From Candidatus Marispirochaeta associata (lineage in GTDB: Bacteria > Spirochaetota > Spirochaetia > JC444 > Marispirochaetaceae), in NCBI GenBank assembly GCA_001749745.1, contig JWTM01000396.1:1-64000 (forward strand): a stretch of DNA of 64,000 bases, in the 5' to 3' direction. The translations under genes were made by a program, and so were the position numbers. The notes beneath the pieces are model-generated. The model had not been told where the DNA came from. It saw only the letters and a program-made list of their open reading frames with translations, and made no database searches. Below, in pieces: positions 8,673 through 17,240 of this stretch; positions within the stretch are counted from its first letter, which is position 1, and each line of letters opens with the position of its first letter.

Positions 8673-9491
8673 TTATGGGCTGATCATGTTTCTGAAAATA
8701 GAGGCGAGAATTCTCAGCTTCGAGGGTTTGACCTTTCGACGGTAGACGACGAAGGGATCCTTCTCGATCTGATCGGCGCTCCAGGTATACATATCCCCGG
8801 CGGTCTTGATCGGTATTCGATACGATCGGGGAATGGAGTGGTAGCCCTTCTCGGCCAGGATCTGCCACTGCTTGTAGCGGCCGGTCTGGGTCTCCATGAA
8901 GCGTCGGAACTCCTCAGGTTTGGCGCGGGTCTCCTCATGGGAGAGGCTCTTCAGGTCGAAATCCTCAAGCGGCAGATAGCGCCGACCGAGCTTGAGATCC
9001 TCGGCTATATCCCGGATGAAGTTGATATACTGCATCGACCGGCCGAGCATGCAGGCCGCCTCGTCGGCCTCGATGGGGAGCTGCATGATGCGGGCCATAT
9101 AGAGCCCGATCACCTCAGCCGACCCATAGATGTACTCTAAAGTCTCATCCAGGGTGTCATATTCCCGCTTGGTAAGATCCATCTCCATGGATTTTAGGAA
9201 TGCCTCGGTCCAGGCGGGATCGAAGTCCCGTAGCCGGGAGAGTTCGACGAAGCTGTCGATAATGGTATCCTTCGCCGGGGTTCCGTTCAGGGCGTTGCGG
9301 TAGCGTTCCCTGAAGGCGTAGAATCCGTCGGCATCCTGGGGGACCGCATCAACGTAATCATCGGCCCAGCGTACGAAGCCGTAGAGGATGAAGACCTCGT
9401 TCCGTACCCGATCGGGGAAGAAGAGACTCGAGTTGAAATAGGTTTTGCTGCCCGCCTTAAAGGTCGCTCGGTGGATTGCCTGGGCCTTCAT
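8673..9491 (-). CDS. crtB: Phytoene synthase
   Basis: Head-to-head condensation of two GGPP to 15-cis-phytoene, the first committed carotenoid step. The 272-aa protein has both aspartate-rich motifs of the squalene/phytoene synthase family: DDYVD at about 44-48 and NFIRDIAED at about 157-165, plus GSAEVIGLYMARIM between them. It follows crtI by 16 nt and precedes the cyclase by 26 nt in one - strand operon. Squalene synthase is the alternative but the desaturase and cyclase neighbours argue against it. Confidence 0.92.
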   Translation of the reverse strand: MKAQAIHRATFKAGSKTYFNSSLFFPDRVRNEVFILYGFVRWADDYVDAVPQDADGFYAFRERYRNALNGTPAKDTIIDSFVELSRLRDFDPAWTEAFLKSMEMDLTKREYDTLDETLEYIYGSAEVIGLYMARIMQLPIEADEAACMLGRSMQYINFIRDIAEDLKLGRRYLPLEDFDLKSLSHEETRAKPEEFRRFMETQTGRYKQWQILAEKGYHSIPRSYRIPIKTAGDMYTWSADQIEKDPFVVYRRKVKPSKLRILASIFRNMISP

Positions 9492-9507
9492 CCGCTGTTC
9501 CCTCGCT

Positions 9508-11010
9508 TTAGCTCGGTTGGGGTTGGGGTGCCGGGCGCTTTGCGCCTTCCCGGTCGATCTCGTCGGCCACTACCTGGCTCGAGATCAGGGTCATCGGCAC
9601 GCCGACGCCGGGGTGGGTGAACTGACCGGTGTAGTAGAGGTTCTTGATCTTCTTCGACCGGTGAGAGGGGCGGAAGATCGCGGTCTGGAAGAGGGTGTGG
9701 GCCAGCCCCAGGGCGGTACCCTGAAAGGCGTGATAGTCCTCGGTGAAATCCCGGTGGCTGTAGATCCGTTTTACGATTACATCCGAATGCAGATCCTCGC
9801 CGCTCACCGCTTCGATATGCTTCAGTACCGTCTCGGCGTAGGTCTCCCGTACCGCATCGCTGTCGTCCATGCCCGGCGCTACCGGCACCAGTACGAAGAC
9901 ATTCTCACACCCCTCGGGTGCGGAGGTCGGATCAGTCTTGGAGTTACAGCTCAGATAGAAGCAGGGGTTCTCCGGCCAGGCTGGGTGCTTGAAGATGGTA
10001 TCGAAGTGGGCGTCCCACTCCTTGGAGAAGTAGAGATTGTGGTGTTCGAAGCTCTTAAGACGACGGCCGATACCGAGGTAGAGGATGAACATCGAGGGCG
10101 CCACGGTGCGCTTTTTCCAGTAGCGCGGGGTGTAACGACTCTTCTCCGGCGGCAGAAGCTCCTGATCGGCATGGTGATAATCGGCGCTGTTGACGATTAC
10201 ATCCGCCTCGAAGCGCTCGTCTCCGCAGAGAACGGCGCTGACTCTACTCCCGTCGAACTCGTAGCCGGTCACCTCCTTCCCGGTCAGGACGCGAGCACCC
10301 AGATCCTCGGCCAGTTTACGGAATCCCTTGGCCGCTCCGGCCAGGCCTCCTTCGGGATAAAAGACCCCCAGGTTAAGATCCACATGGGACATGATCGAAT
10401 AGAGGGCCGGCGCATCCTCGGGGCTGGTGCCCAGGAATACCATCGCATATTCCAGAATCTGCTTGGCCCGGCGGTCCTTGAAGAAGCGCTCCACGAAGGC
10501 GTTCATGCCGGTGAAGATATGCAGCTTCAAGCCTTCGGTCATCATGCGCCAGTTGAGAAACTGGAAGATCGAGCGGTACTCCTTATAGAGAAACTCCTTC
10601 ATAGCTACATCGTACTTATATTTCGCCTGCTCCAGGTACTGCTCGAGGCGCTTCCCGCCTAAGGGTTCGAAGCTGTCGAAGAGGCGCTTGGTTCGTTCCA
10701 GATCGCTGTCCACCGAGACCGGTTCGGCATCCTCGAAGTAGACCTTGTAGTAGGTCGAGAGCTGTTTGAGCTCGAAGTAGTCCTCCCGGCGCTTGCCGAC
10801 CAGCTTGAAGATTTCATCGAACACCTCGGGCATCAGGTACCAGGAGGGGCCCATATCGAAGGTGAATCCCTCGCTCTTCCACTCCCGGGCGCGTCCGCCG
10901 GTGGTCTCGTTCTTTTCCAGTAGGGTGACGTCGTAGCCCCGGTGCGCCATGATGGCTGCCTGGCTGAGTCCGGCGAAACCGGCTCCGATAACAACTGCTC
11001 TCTTCGACAT
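9508..11010 (-). CDS. crtI: Phytoene desaturase
   Basis: FAD-dependent desaturase that converts phytoene to lycopene (or neurosporene). About 500 aa with N-terminal VVIGAGFAGLSQAAIMA, then FTFDMGPSWYLMPEVFD, and the C-terminal GQFTHPGVGVPMTLISS typical of CrtI. I place the start at ATG 11010 (GAGG about 9 nt upstream). A TTG at 11043 is in frame but overlaps the likely extended -10 box TGCTATATT. It is the first gene of the carotenoid operon crtI-crtB-cyclase-crtD-cruF-UbiB-like, and lies 51 nt downstream of the DUF3095 gene, so read-through from there is also possible. Confidence 0.9.
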   Translation of the reverse strand: MSKRAVVIGAGFAGLSQAAIMAHRGYDVTLLEKNETTGGRAREWKSEGFTFDMGPSWYLMPEVFDEIFKLVGKRREDYFELKQLSTYYKVYFEDAEPVSVDSDLERTKRLFDSFEPLGGKRLEQYLEQAKYKYDVAMKEFLYKEYRSIFQFLNWRMMTEGLKLHIFTGMNAFVERFFKDRRAKQILEYAMVFLGTSPEDAPALYSIMSHVDLNLGVFYPEGGLAGAAKGFRKLAEDLGARVLTGKEVTGYEFDGSRVSAVLCGDERFEADVIVNSADYHHADQELLPPEKSRYTPRYWKKRTVAPSMFILYLGIGRRLKSFEHHNLYFSKEWDAHFDTIFKHPAWPENPCFYLSCNSKTDPTSAPEGCENVFVLVPVAPGMDDSDAVRETYAETVLKHIEAVSGEDLHSDVIVKRIYSHRDFTEDYHAFQGTALGLAHTLFQTAIFRPSHRSKKIKNLYYTGQFTHPGVGVPMTLISSQVVADEIDREGAKRPAPQPQPS

Positions 11011-11041
11011 AGCTCTATACCTCGTTTTGTGATCTATTCTC

Positions 11042-11050
11042 AATATAGCA
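11042..11050 (-). promoter_or_regulatory. Candidate extended -10 promoter of the carotenoid operon
   Basis: On the - strand TGCTATATT (TGn plus TATATT) lies about 32 nt before crtI ATG 11010 and just after the DUF3095 stop codon at 11062. The -35 region (TCTCTT) is weak, as expected for extended -10 promoters. Confidence 0.45.
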
Positions 11051-11061
11051 AGAGATCGGAC

Positions 11062-12303
11062 CTAAAGAGAACCAGTTTTTTCTGCCGGCGACCGAAAATC
11101 GAGCTCCTCCGCCGATTGCGCTTTCATCTGCCGGGCGGCCAGGGCGTATCCCCCGTCACCGGCATCCACATAATGTACCTCCCGGGTGCTGCCGGCATGA
11201 ATCAGACAGGTCATCAGCGCCCGGTCGGAGACATGCAGGCCGTAGAAGACCAATCCCCGTCGGTAAAGGGTCTCCAGGTAGATCTCCAGTTCCCGACGTT
11301 GCTCCTTCGTCCCCGCCAGCACCATCTTCAGGGTGCCGTCGAACTTGCGCACATCCGAGGATTCCAGGTTGTCTTCGACCACCTTGTTGAGGTTCTTGTT
11401 CATAATGCGGACCGGAAGATTGAGCCGCACGAAGAGTTTGACAAAGACAATCTGTACCCGGATGGAGAGTAGCGCCAGAGCGTAGAGAATGCCCCGCTTA
11501 GATCGGGTGAAGACTCGGGCCTCGGCGCTGACTGTCCGGTTGGAGTCCGCCATCTTCATCGTCTCCCGTTGCAGGGGATGTCGATCCTGCTGTTCACCGA
11601 AGATTCGGTCGATGGTGGTGTTGATCTCCCGCCAGGTGCGCTCCTGGCTCTCTTCCTCCCGCAGCCGGATCAGGATGGAGACCGTCTCGCCCCGGTGGCT
11701 GGGAATATCCTGCCAGCGACAGGTAAACCCTGAGTAATCGGCCTTACGCCTCCCCAGGGTCTCCTCATCGATATGATAGCGCTCGCTCCCCTTGATCAGC
11801 CTCTCGGCATACTCGATCCCGTTGCCGTCGAAGAGGGCCTGGTCGTACTTATCCGATACCCGCAGCTTGCCTACCTTCAGCCGCTGCCCGGCGGCCAGGA
11901 TCTCTCCTACCGAGATCATGCCGATTCTGAGCTCCAGGTCGAACATCTCCCTGATCATCCGGCGTGATTCGGCCAAAACACCGGCCACATCCTCTTTGAT
12001 CTCTTCGGGGATTAGGTAGGTGACGCCGTCGCCGCCGAATATGAAGGGGAAATCCATCTCTTTAATCAGATTGGCTATAGCCATCCCGGGGATCGAACCG
12101 GCGATGTTGACCTCTTTATACTTGCCTGCGTCGATGGCGGCGGTGGAATTGACGATATCCGTAACGACCACCTGCCAATCCTCAGGGGGGGTGCGGTAGG
12201 CGCCGGAGGAGAAGACCTCTTCGAAGCGGTTCACCGCCGGAAGATTCTTGTAGAATCCCATTGCCTCCCGGGCAGGGTTTTGTGGCTTCTTCTTCATACC
12301 CAT
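11062..12303 (-). CDS. DUF3095 family protein (nucleotidyl-cyclase-like fold)
   Basis: 413-aa protein matching the DUF3095 pattern: an N-terminal segment resembling class III nucleotide cyclases, with WQVVVTDIVNSTAAI at about 43-57 and FPFIFGGDGVTYLIP near 85-99, then ISVGEILAAGQ. In true cyclases these positions carry the metal-binding aspartates; whether this protein has activity is unknown. The C-terminal half has no recognised catalytic motif. The start follows GAGGAG. It lies 11 nt after the PaaK-like gene and upstream of crtI, so it could belong to either transcription unit. No function is claimed. Confidence 0.75.
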   Translation of the reverse strand: MGMKKKPQNPAREAMGFYKNLPAVNRFEEVFSSGAYRTPPEDWQVVVTDIVNSTAAIDAGKYKEVNIAGSIPGMAIANLIKEMDFPFIFGGDGVTYLIPEEIKEDVAGVLAESRRMIREMFDLELRIGMISVGEILAAGQRLKVGKLRVSDKYDQALFDGNGIEYAERLIKGSERYHIDEETLGRRKADYSGFTCRWQDIPSHRGETVSILIRLREEESQERTWREINTTIDRIFGEQQDRHPLQRETMKMADSNRTVSAEARVFTRSKRGILYALALLSIRVQIVFVKLFVRLNLPVRIMNKNLNKVVEDNLESSDVRKFDGTLKMVLAGTKEQRRELEIYLETLYRRGLVFYGLHVSDRALMTCLIHAGSTREVHYVDAGDGGYALAARQMKAQSAEELDFRSPAEKTGSL

Positions 12304-12314
12304 ACTCCTCGGCG

Positions 12315-13673
12315 CTACTCTTTGACCAGCATCGGGAATTTCAGACTCTTGCCGCGCTTCTTGATCTCCGCTACCTCTTCCACGGCAAACTCGATCTCAT
12401 CTCCGAGCAGCTTCCGGGTCTGCCGTTCGGCCTCCCGAGCGATCAATCCGGAATTGGAACCCGGCAGGGGAGTGTAACGCAGGGTCAGCTTGGCCGGACT
12501 CTGCTGGACATACTGAAAGCGCTCGACCCCCGGCAGGTCGGCGTGGGCCGAAGAGAGGATGCAGACGCTAAACGACTTCCCGGAGGGGCGATGAATCATC
12601 TCGCTGGCGCGGCCGATAATGGCGGTAATCCGCTCCCGACCGAACCAGCCCCGGCCATCGCTACTGTCGGGAACCTCCTCGAGCTTTAGGAGATCCTCTA
12701 TCCCGCCGTAACGGATCAAGGGCGTTCCAAAGTTCCAGAGGTTGGTGATTACCGGCGTCCTGTAGAGGGTCCCGTCGCCGTCCTTTACCTCGTTTCGCTT
12801 CTCGATCAGCACGGCGTAGTCGTTAATCTCCATCCCGATCCTCTGCTCTGTTTCGACCGCCGCAAGCCCCAGCTCTACGGAGTTGTAGAAATCGAAGAGT
12901 CTGTACATCGGAAAGGCCTGTGCACATTTCTGCTTCAAGCGCTCAGTCTGTACCTCACCCCCGGTGGCGAAGGCGATCTCCTCAGGATAGGGCTCATCCC
13001 GCCGCAGCAGCAGGTCGCAGATATCCTCTACCATGCTGGGATGGGCTACCACCAGGTCGGGACGTTCGCGACGAATCTTCTCATAGATTCGAGCTGTCTC
13101 TTCGTCGGGTTTGATCGAGTGGGAAGCATTGAAGAGAGAAAAGGGAGAAGAGTAGGGGAGGTCGATGCTGAGGCAGGGGTCTACATTGTAGAGGATCCAG
13201 AAAACCTTGCGTCGTTTCACGAGTCCCCAGAGATTCTGATAGAGGAGAAACTGGGCGCCGTTCAAGAGAAAGCCTCCCCGGGATTTATAGAAGACGAAGG
13301 GCGTTCCCGAAGAGCCGGAGGTCGAGGCCTTGAGCATCACATCTCGATGGAAGAGAGTCGGTTTCAACTGCGCAAGGGGAATCCCGTGGAGATCCTTTTT
13401 TTCGATGATAGGTAGTTTTTCCAGATCCTGGAGTGAGCGGACTGATTCCTCACGCAAGCCGTGGTCCCCGTAGAACTCCCGATAAAAGGGGACGTGCTGC
13501 AGGGCGAAACGGTAGAGTTTGACCAGCTGTTCCGATTGCATCGTCTCCTTTGTCTGCCAGTCGGCTGCTCTAAACTCTTCTATCCATCGCCTGTGGCGCG
13601 TAACCCTACGCTTCCCGGGTCCCAGGATATAGGCAGTGTAGAGCTGCTTTCCCAATCCGGCTAAACTGTCCAT
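12315..13673 (-). CDS. PaaK/CapK-like adenylate-forming ligase
   Basis: About 452 aa, related to phenylacetate-CoA ligase and CapK-type proteins, which activate a carboxylate as acyl-AMP. The P-loop-like STSGSSGTPFVFYKS is near 118-132. Later blocks are VVAHPSMVEDICD, FATGGEVQTERLKQ and GTPLIRYGGIEDLL, matching the family order. Start at ATG 13673 (GGGGA upstream) is preferred to TTG 13721. It is divergent from a condensation-fold acyltransferase gene 131 bp away, suggesting that an acid activated here could be transferred by that protein. Substrate unknown. Confidence 0.75.
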   Translation of the reverse strand: MDSLAGLGKQLYTAYILGPGKRRVTRHRRWIEEFRAADWQTKETMQSEQLVKLYRFALQHVPFYREFYGDHGLREESVRSLQDLEKLPIIEKKDLHGIPLAQLKPTLFHRDVMLKASTSGSSGTPFVFYKSRGGFLLNGAQFLLYQNLWGLVKRRKVFWILYNVDPCLSIDLPYSSPFSLFNASHSIKPDEETARIYEKIRRERPDLVVAHPSMVEDICDLLLRRDEPYPEEIAFATGGEVQTERLKQKCAQAFPMYRLFDFYNSVELGLAAVETEQRIGMEINDYAVLIEKRNEVKDGDGTLYRTPVITNLWNFGTPLIRYGGIEDLLKLEEVPDSSDGRGWFGRERITAIIGRASEMIHRPSGKSFSVCILSSAHADLPGVERFQYVQQSPAKLTLRYTPLPGSNSGLIAREAERQTRKLLGDEIEFAVEEVAEIKKRGKSLKFPMLVKE

Positions 13674-13704
13674 ACCATTCCCCTTTTCTGTTTGCGTGCC
13701 TCGC

Positions 13705-13733
13705 TTGACAGATGATCTCAACCGAGCGATAGT
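13705..13733 (+). promoter_or_regulatory. Sigma-70-type promoter of the acyltransferase-DUF6320 operon
   Basis: TTGACA (13705-13710), a 17-nt spacer and GATAGT (13728-13733) point to a start near 13740, about 65 nt before the GTG at 13805. Confidence 0.6.
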
Positions 13734-13804
13734 TTCTCTCTAATGGTACTCATCTTTCAGCGAAAAGAGAAATCCGTATCTCTCTCCTTACGAAGAGCAG
13801 GCCG

Positions 13805-15058
13805 GTGATCGAGTATCGCCTCGATAATGCGGCTAAGATATTCCCGGGCATGCTGAGCCGTCGGAGAACGACGATGTTCAGGCTTTCGGCCGAGATCGAT
13901 GCCCCGGTTAAGGTTCATCTCCTCGAAGAAGCCTACTCACGCATGCTCGAGCGCTGTCCCTACTACCGGGTTGAACTGCGGAAGGGATTATTCTGGTACT
14001 ATTTCGAACATAATCCCAGTACTCCCCGGGTCGAAGCGGAGAGTCGCTACCCCTGTCTTTATCAACCGTACAAAAAGCCCGGGGTATTCCCCCACCGGGT
14101 GCTTGCCTACCGCAATCGGATCGCCTTCGAGGTCGCCCACTGCCTGACCGACGGCACCGGGGCGCTCAATTTCTTGAACGGCCTGGTGGCCGAGTATCTG
14201 CGTTTGCGGGGAGAGACGATCGCGACCGGCAATCTGCCGATAGACCCCAGGGAAGAGGCAAAGCCCGGTGAGTTCGCCGACGGCTTTCGTGAGGCTTATC
14301 GGCCGGGAGTCCCGCCGGCAAAGCCTCTGACCAAGGCCCTGCGTTTCGGCGGCCGTCCGGTGAAGATCCCCCAGTTTTATATGATTGAGGGGCGGGTTGT
14401 CGGCGCCGAGCTGAAGGCCAAGGCTGGAGAGTTCGGCGTTACCATCGGGGAGTTTCTGACGGCGCTCCTTATTCATGTGTGCGATCAGGAGATGAAGAAG
14501 AAGGGCATGCGGAAGAGACCGATCCGGATCAGCATCCCCATGAACCTGCGTCGCTTCTACGGTTCCATCACCATGCGTAACTTCGTCCTCTCGGTAGAAC
14601 CGGGAATAGACCCCCGGCTGGGAGATTTCAGCTTTGAGGATATCATAGCTAAGGTGCACCATTTCATGCGCTCCGAGCTGGATCACCGCTTTATCCTGCG
14701 GCAGATTGCCCGCAATATCCAGGGGGAGCTCAATCCGCTGGTGAAAATTGTTCCCTTAGGGGTTAAGGATTTTATCCTGCGCCGGATGTACGCCCTCTAC
14801 GGTACCAGCATATTTACCCTCGGATTCTCCAATCTGGGGCGCGTGTCCATCCCCGATGATCTCGGCTCATTCATCCGGAGCTATCAGTTCATTCCGCCTC
14901 CCCATGACAATGCGCTCAATGCAACCTCGATTGCCTATCACGGTACTACATCCCTCACCTTTGCGAGTACCATCGAGGATACAGGAATAGAGCGCAGCTT
15001 CTTTCGGGCCTTACGGCGCATGGGACTTCACGTGGCGATTAAAACTAACAGGAGGTAA
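13805..15058 (+). CDS. Condensation-fold acyltransferase (alcohol acetyltransferase-like)
   Basis: 417-aa protein of the CoA-dependent acyltransferase / NRPS condensation superfamily. The active-site HxxxDG motif is HCLTDG near residue 112, followed by GALNFLNGLVAEYL. The later segment RKRPIRISIPMNLRRFYG and the DFGFGK-region counterpart IFTLGFSNLGRV fit the alcohol acetyltransferase/WES-like branch. It is 4 nt upstream of a DUF6320 protein, a pairing I recall from other anaerobes. It is divergent from the PaaK-like ligase. The start is GTG. Acceptor alcohol unknown; a hydroxylated carotenoid is possible but unproven. Confidence 0.7.
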   Translation: MIEYRLDNAAKIFPGMLSRRRTTMFRLSAEIDAPVKVHLLEEAYSRMLERCPYYRVELRKGLFWYYFEHNPSTPRVEAESRYPCLYQPYKKPGVFPHRVLAYRNRIAFEVAHCLTDGTGALNFLNGLVAEYLRLRGETIATGNLPIDPREEAKPGEFADGFREAYRPGVPPAKPLTKALRFGGRPVKIPQFYMIEGRVVGAELKAKAGEFGVTIGEFLTALLIHVCDQEMKKKGMRKRPIRISIPMNLRRFYGSITMRNFVLSVEPGIDPRLGDFSFEDIIAKVHHFMRSELDHRFILRQIARNIQGELNPLVKIVPLGVKDFILRRMYALYGTSIFTLGFSNLGRVSIPDDLGSFIRSYQFIPPPHDNALNATSIAYHGTTSLTFASTIEDTGIERSFFRALRRMGLHVAIKTNRR

Positions 15059-15062
15059 TCTA

Positions 15063-15923
15063 ATGGCTTATTGTCCGCGTTGCGGCGTTGAGGTGGAGGA
15101 GCGGCTTGCTAACTGCCCCCTCTGTGCGACAACCATTCCAGCAGAGGTGCGTGGAGAGCCCGAACCTGCCGAATTTCCGACCGATGTGATTCCTCCGAAA
15201 CCCATGTACCGGCGTATGGAGGAGAGGCAGAAGCGGAAACTGGCTGCCATGGTCATCGCCTTTACCGCCCTCTTCCCGACCTTCCTTACTTTGGGACTCG
15301 ACTTTAACGCCAATAGATCCATTACCTGGTCGTACTACGTCCTGATCCCTATAATCGGAGTCGCAGGAATCGCCTGGTGCTCCTACCGTTACCGGCGTCG
15401 TCCCGTAATGCTCTTTAACTGCCTGGTCGTAATAATTCTTGCGGTGCAGACTCTCATCGACATCCGTTTGGGCGAAGAAACACTCTTTCTCTCCCCGGCG
15501 CTACCGTTTTTCTTCGTCTCCTTTCTGGCGGTAGAGTTGATTCTCCTCTACCTTATCCGTCGTAGGCCGGGCGTTTTGAAGGCTATGAGCGCGATGCTCT
15601 TCGATGCAATGCTGTTGGTCCTAGTCTTGGATTACCTGATCTCCTCATCCCTGGGATGGTCGCTCGTGGTGCTATCCGCCGGCGTTCCGGTCCTCATCTA
15701 TCTGCTCTATCTGCTAAAGGTTAAAAAACGCGGTATCAACCTGGCGGGATTCTTCTTTCTTGATCTCAGTTTGATGCTCGTCGCCCTCGACCTCTCCACC
15801 TCGTCCAAGCTTGACTGGTCTGCCATAACGGCCTTGGTTTTTCTTACGCTGTCGATGCTGTTTTATACGCTGCATGTTGTTTTGTATAATGATGTCGACT
15901 GGAAGAAGGCGCTGCACTTATGA
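15063..15923 (+). CDS. Zinc-ribbon multi-pass membrane protein (DUF6320-like)
   Basis: 286 aa. The first 25 residues form a zinc ribbon with two CxxC knuckles (YCPRCGVEVEERLANCPLC). After a linker come about 6-7 hydrophobic segments from residue 60 to the end. This domain order matches DUF6320, often next to condensation-fold acyltransferases, as here. The function is unknown; a membrane partner of the acyltransferase is a guess from context. The stop codon TGA (15921-15923) directly abuts the left end of the insertion sequence, so the C-terminus is just intact. Confidence 0.7.
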   Translation: MAYCPRCGVEVEERLANCPLCATTIPAEVRGEPEPAEFPTDVIPPKPMYRRMEERQKRKLAAMVIAFTALFPTFLTLGLDFNANRSITWSYYVLIPIIGVAGIAWCSYRYRRRPVMLFNCLVVIILAVQTLIDIRLGEETLFLSPALPFFFVSFLAVELILLYLIRRRPGVLKAMSAMLFDAMLLVLVLDYLISSSLGWSLVVLSAGVPVLIYLLYLLKVKKRGINLAGFFFLDLSLMLVALDLSTSSKLDWSAITALVFLTLSMLFYTLHVVLYNDVDWKKALHL

Positions 15924-15945
15924 TAGTGTCCTCGATCCTGCGGCT
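15924..15945 (+). repeat. Left terminal repeat of the IS
   Basis: TAGTGTCCTCGATCCTGCGG plus CT. It pairs with 17139-17160 and shares TCGATCCTGCGG with the miniature element at 18566. Confidence 0.75.
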
Positions 15946-15947
15946 TT

Positions 15948-17069
15948 TTATGCCCAGACATAGGCAGGAAGCTCTTCAGCATATTTCTTGAGGGGAGTTG
16001 CTACACATCGTAGCCACACATCAAGATCCCGGATCATTATGCCTCGAATCCTACTCAAGAAGCGGCGTTGAGTGAAGAATGTTTTCTTTTCTTGCTGGAT
16101 CGAGGCTGCTGAGAGACCTGCTCGCTCTGCATGCGTGTAGCGCCTCTCCTCCTTCCCTCGAATCCTAAAGGGTTTGAAATAGTTATGATAGGCGCGGTAG
16201 ATAGCCAACCGCTCCATTTGATTGACCACATTTCTCCCAAACTGAACCGTCTCTCGGGTATGCTCGGCTAGATCCTTGCGGATCTCCCGGTCCAGATAAT
16301 TAACGCTGAATAACTGATTCGATACTGTTCGCGGCAGGGTCGAACTGCAGCGTTCATGATCGATATGTACTCGTTCTTTTGGCGTAAGGTTTGTAATTGC
16401 CCTCTGATAGCTCTGGTGGTGGTCGGTATAGATCCGGATTTTCGGTCTTTCGGAGTGTTCCATCACACTTAGTAGGATACGGAGTAGTTCTTCAAAGGAT
16501 TCATAAACCGTTACTCTACCATGATTAAAACGAGCCTGGAGTTTTAGATTACGCTTTTTCTGATATGGAGTCATCCGACCTTTGCGGCGAAGATGGGCAT
16601 AGTCGGAATAGATCCAATACTGGGATTCCTTGCCTGCAAGAAGCTGAATATTGTTCGGGAAATACTGGGAGACGGCGAAACTTTCGAAACCATCTGCAAC
16701 AACATCTTCTGTGATTGAGAGATCTCCTAGTAGATCAGCATGTATCGCTAGTGCTTGACGGGCGAGGCGCGAGATCCGATTGGTAATGCACGTCGGGGAT
16801 GCTTTAAGAATCCGTCCCATATCCCTAATGCCTGAGGAGGAGATCAGAAGTGAGAAGAGCTCCCGGTATGGGATGCGACGTTTTACGCCGTAGTTAAGAC
16901 TGAAAGTCTGAGAAGAAAAGTGGAGACCACACTCCTTGCAACGAAAGCGCTGGATTGTACCATAAACTTTCGAGGCATAATGCCCGTCACGGACGTACCA
17001 GATACGATTTGCCGGCACAAATTGATGGTATTCACACTCGTTATTCGGACAAAATGGTGGTTGTTGCAT
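15948..17069 (-). CDS. Transposase with N-terminal zinc ribbon (IS1-like DDE)
   Basis: 373 aa. The N-terminus carries a zinc ribbon (CPNNEC near 7-12, later CKECG near 45). It is followed by a helix-turn-helix-like region around 80-115 (ILKASPTCITNRISRLAR), the InsA-like part. The catalytic part shows VADGFESF, then IYTDHHQSY, then DREIRKDLAEHTRETVQFGRN, matching the D-D-E and Arg-rich order of IS1 InsB in one unbroken frame. ATG 17069 follows AAAGGAG by 8 nt. The reading frame is complete, so the copy may be active. The family name is my best match; IS1 proper has two frames and 8-9-bp duplications. Confidence 0.75.
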   Translation of the reverse strand: MQQPPFCPNNECEYHQFVPANRIWYVRDGHYASKVYGTIQRFRCKECGLHFSSQTFSLNYGVKRRIPYRELFSLLISSSGIRDMGRILKASPTCITNRISRLARQALAIHADLLGDLSITEDVVADGFESFAVSQYFPNNIQLLAGKESQYWIYSDYAHLRRKGRMTPYQKKRNLKLQARFNHGRVTVYESFEELLRILLSVMEHSERPKIRIYTDHHQSYQRAITNLTPKERVHIDHERCSSTLPRTVSNQLFSVNYLDREIRKDLAEHTRETVQFGRNVVNQMERLAIYRAYHNYFKPFRIRGKEERRYTHAERAGLSAASIQQEKKTFFTQRRFLSRIRGIMIRDLDVWLRCVATPLKKYAEELPAYVWA

Positions 17070-17138
17070 AGTAAACTCCTTTAAGATTTGATAGCTCTTA
17101 TCTTAAATAGAGGCCTATGAGTGAGTTTGCTTCTAAGT

Positions 17139-17160
17139 ATCAGCAGGATTAAAGACACTA
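17139..17160 (-). repeat. Right terminal repeat of the IS
   Basis: Ends AGCAGGATTAAAGACACTA on the + strand; its reverse complement matches the left end with four mismatches. Confidence 0.7.
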
Positions 17161-17167
17161 ATTACGG

Positions 17168-17196
17168 TTGCACATCGGAGATCAGTTCCATAAAAT
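17168..17196 (+). promoter_or_regulatory. Sigma-70-type promoter of the phosphofructokinase gene
   Basis: TTGCAC (17168-17173), 17-nt spacer, TAAAAT (17191-17196). The inserted IS ends at 17160, so the promoter core is intact but everything upstream has been replaced by the element. Confidence 0.6.
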
Positions 17197-17240
17197 ACAA
17201 TCGAAAGAACTAATGCGAAACACAATTGCGGGAGATGCAT

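Larger units (their letters stand above)
15924..17160 (-). mobile_element. IS1-like DDE insertion sequence with 22-bp terminal repeats
   Basis: A 1237-bp unit with one transposase gene. The left end 15924-15945 begins TAGTGTCCTCGATCCTGC; the right end 17139-17160 read inward begins TAGTGTCTTTAATCCTGC. They match at 18 of 22 positions. The same terminus bounds the two short elements at 18566 and 34983. The ends begin with TA on both sides; I see no longer target duplication. The element begins at the base after the DUF6320 stop codon and ends 7 bp before the -35 box of the phosphofructokinase promoter. Confidence 0.78.

Noticed and set aside
9445..10662. A 405-codon open frame on the + strand
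   Set aside because: Antisense to crtI and crtB, whose motifs are clear; no Shine-Dalgarno or family likeness.
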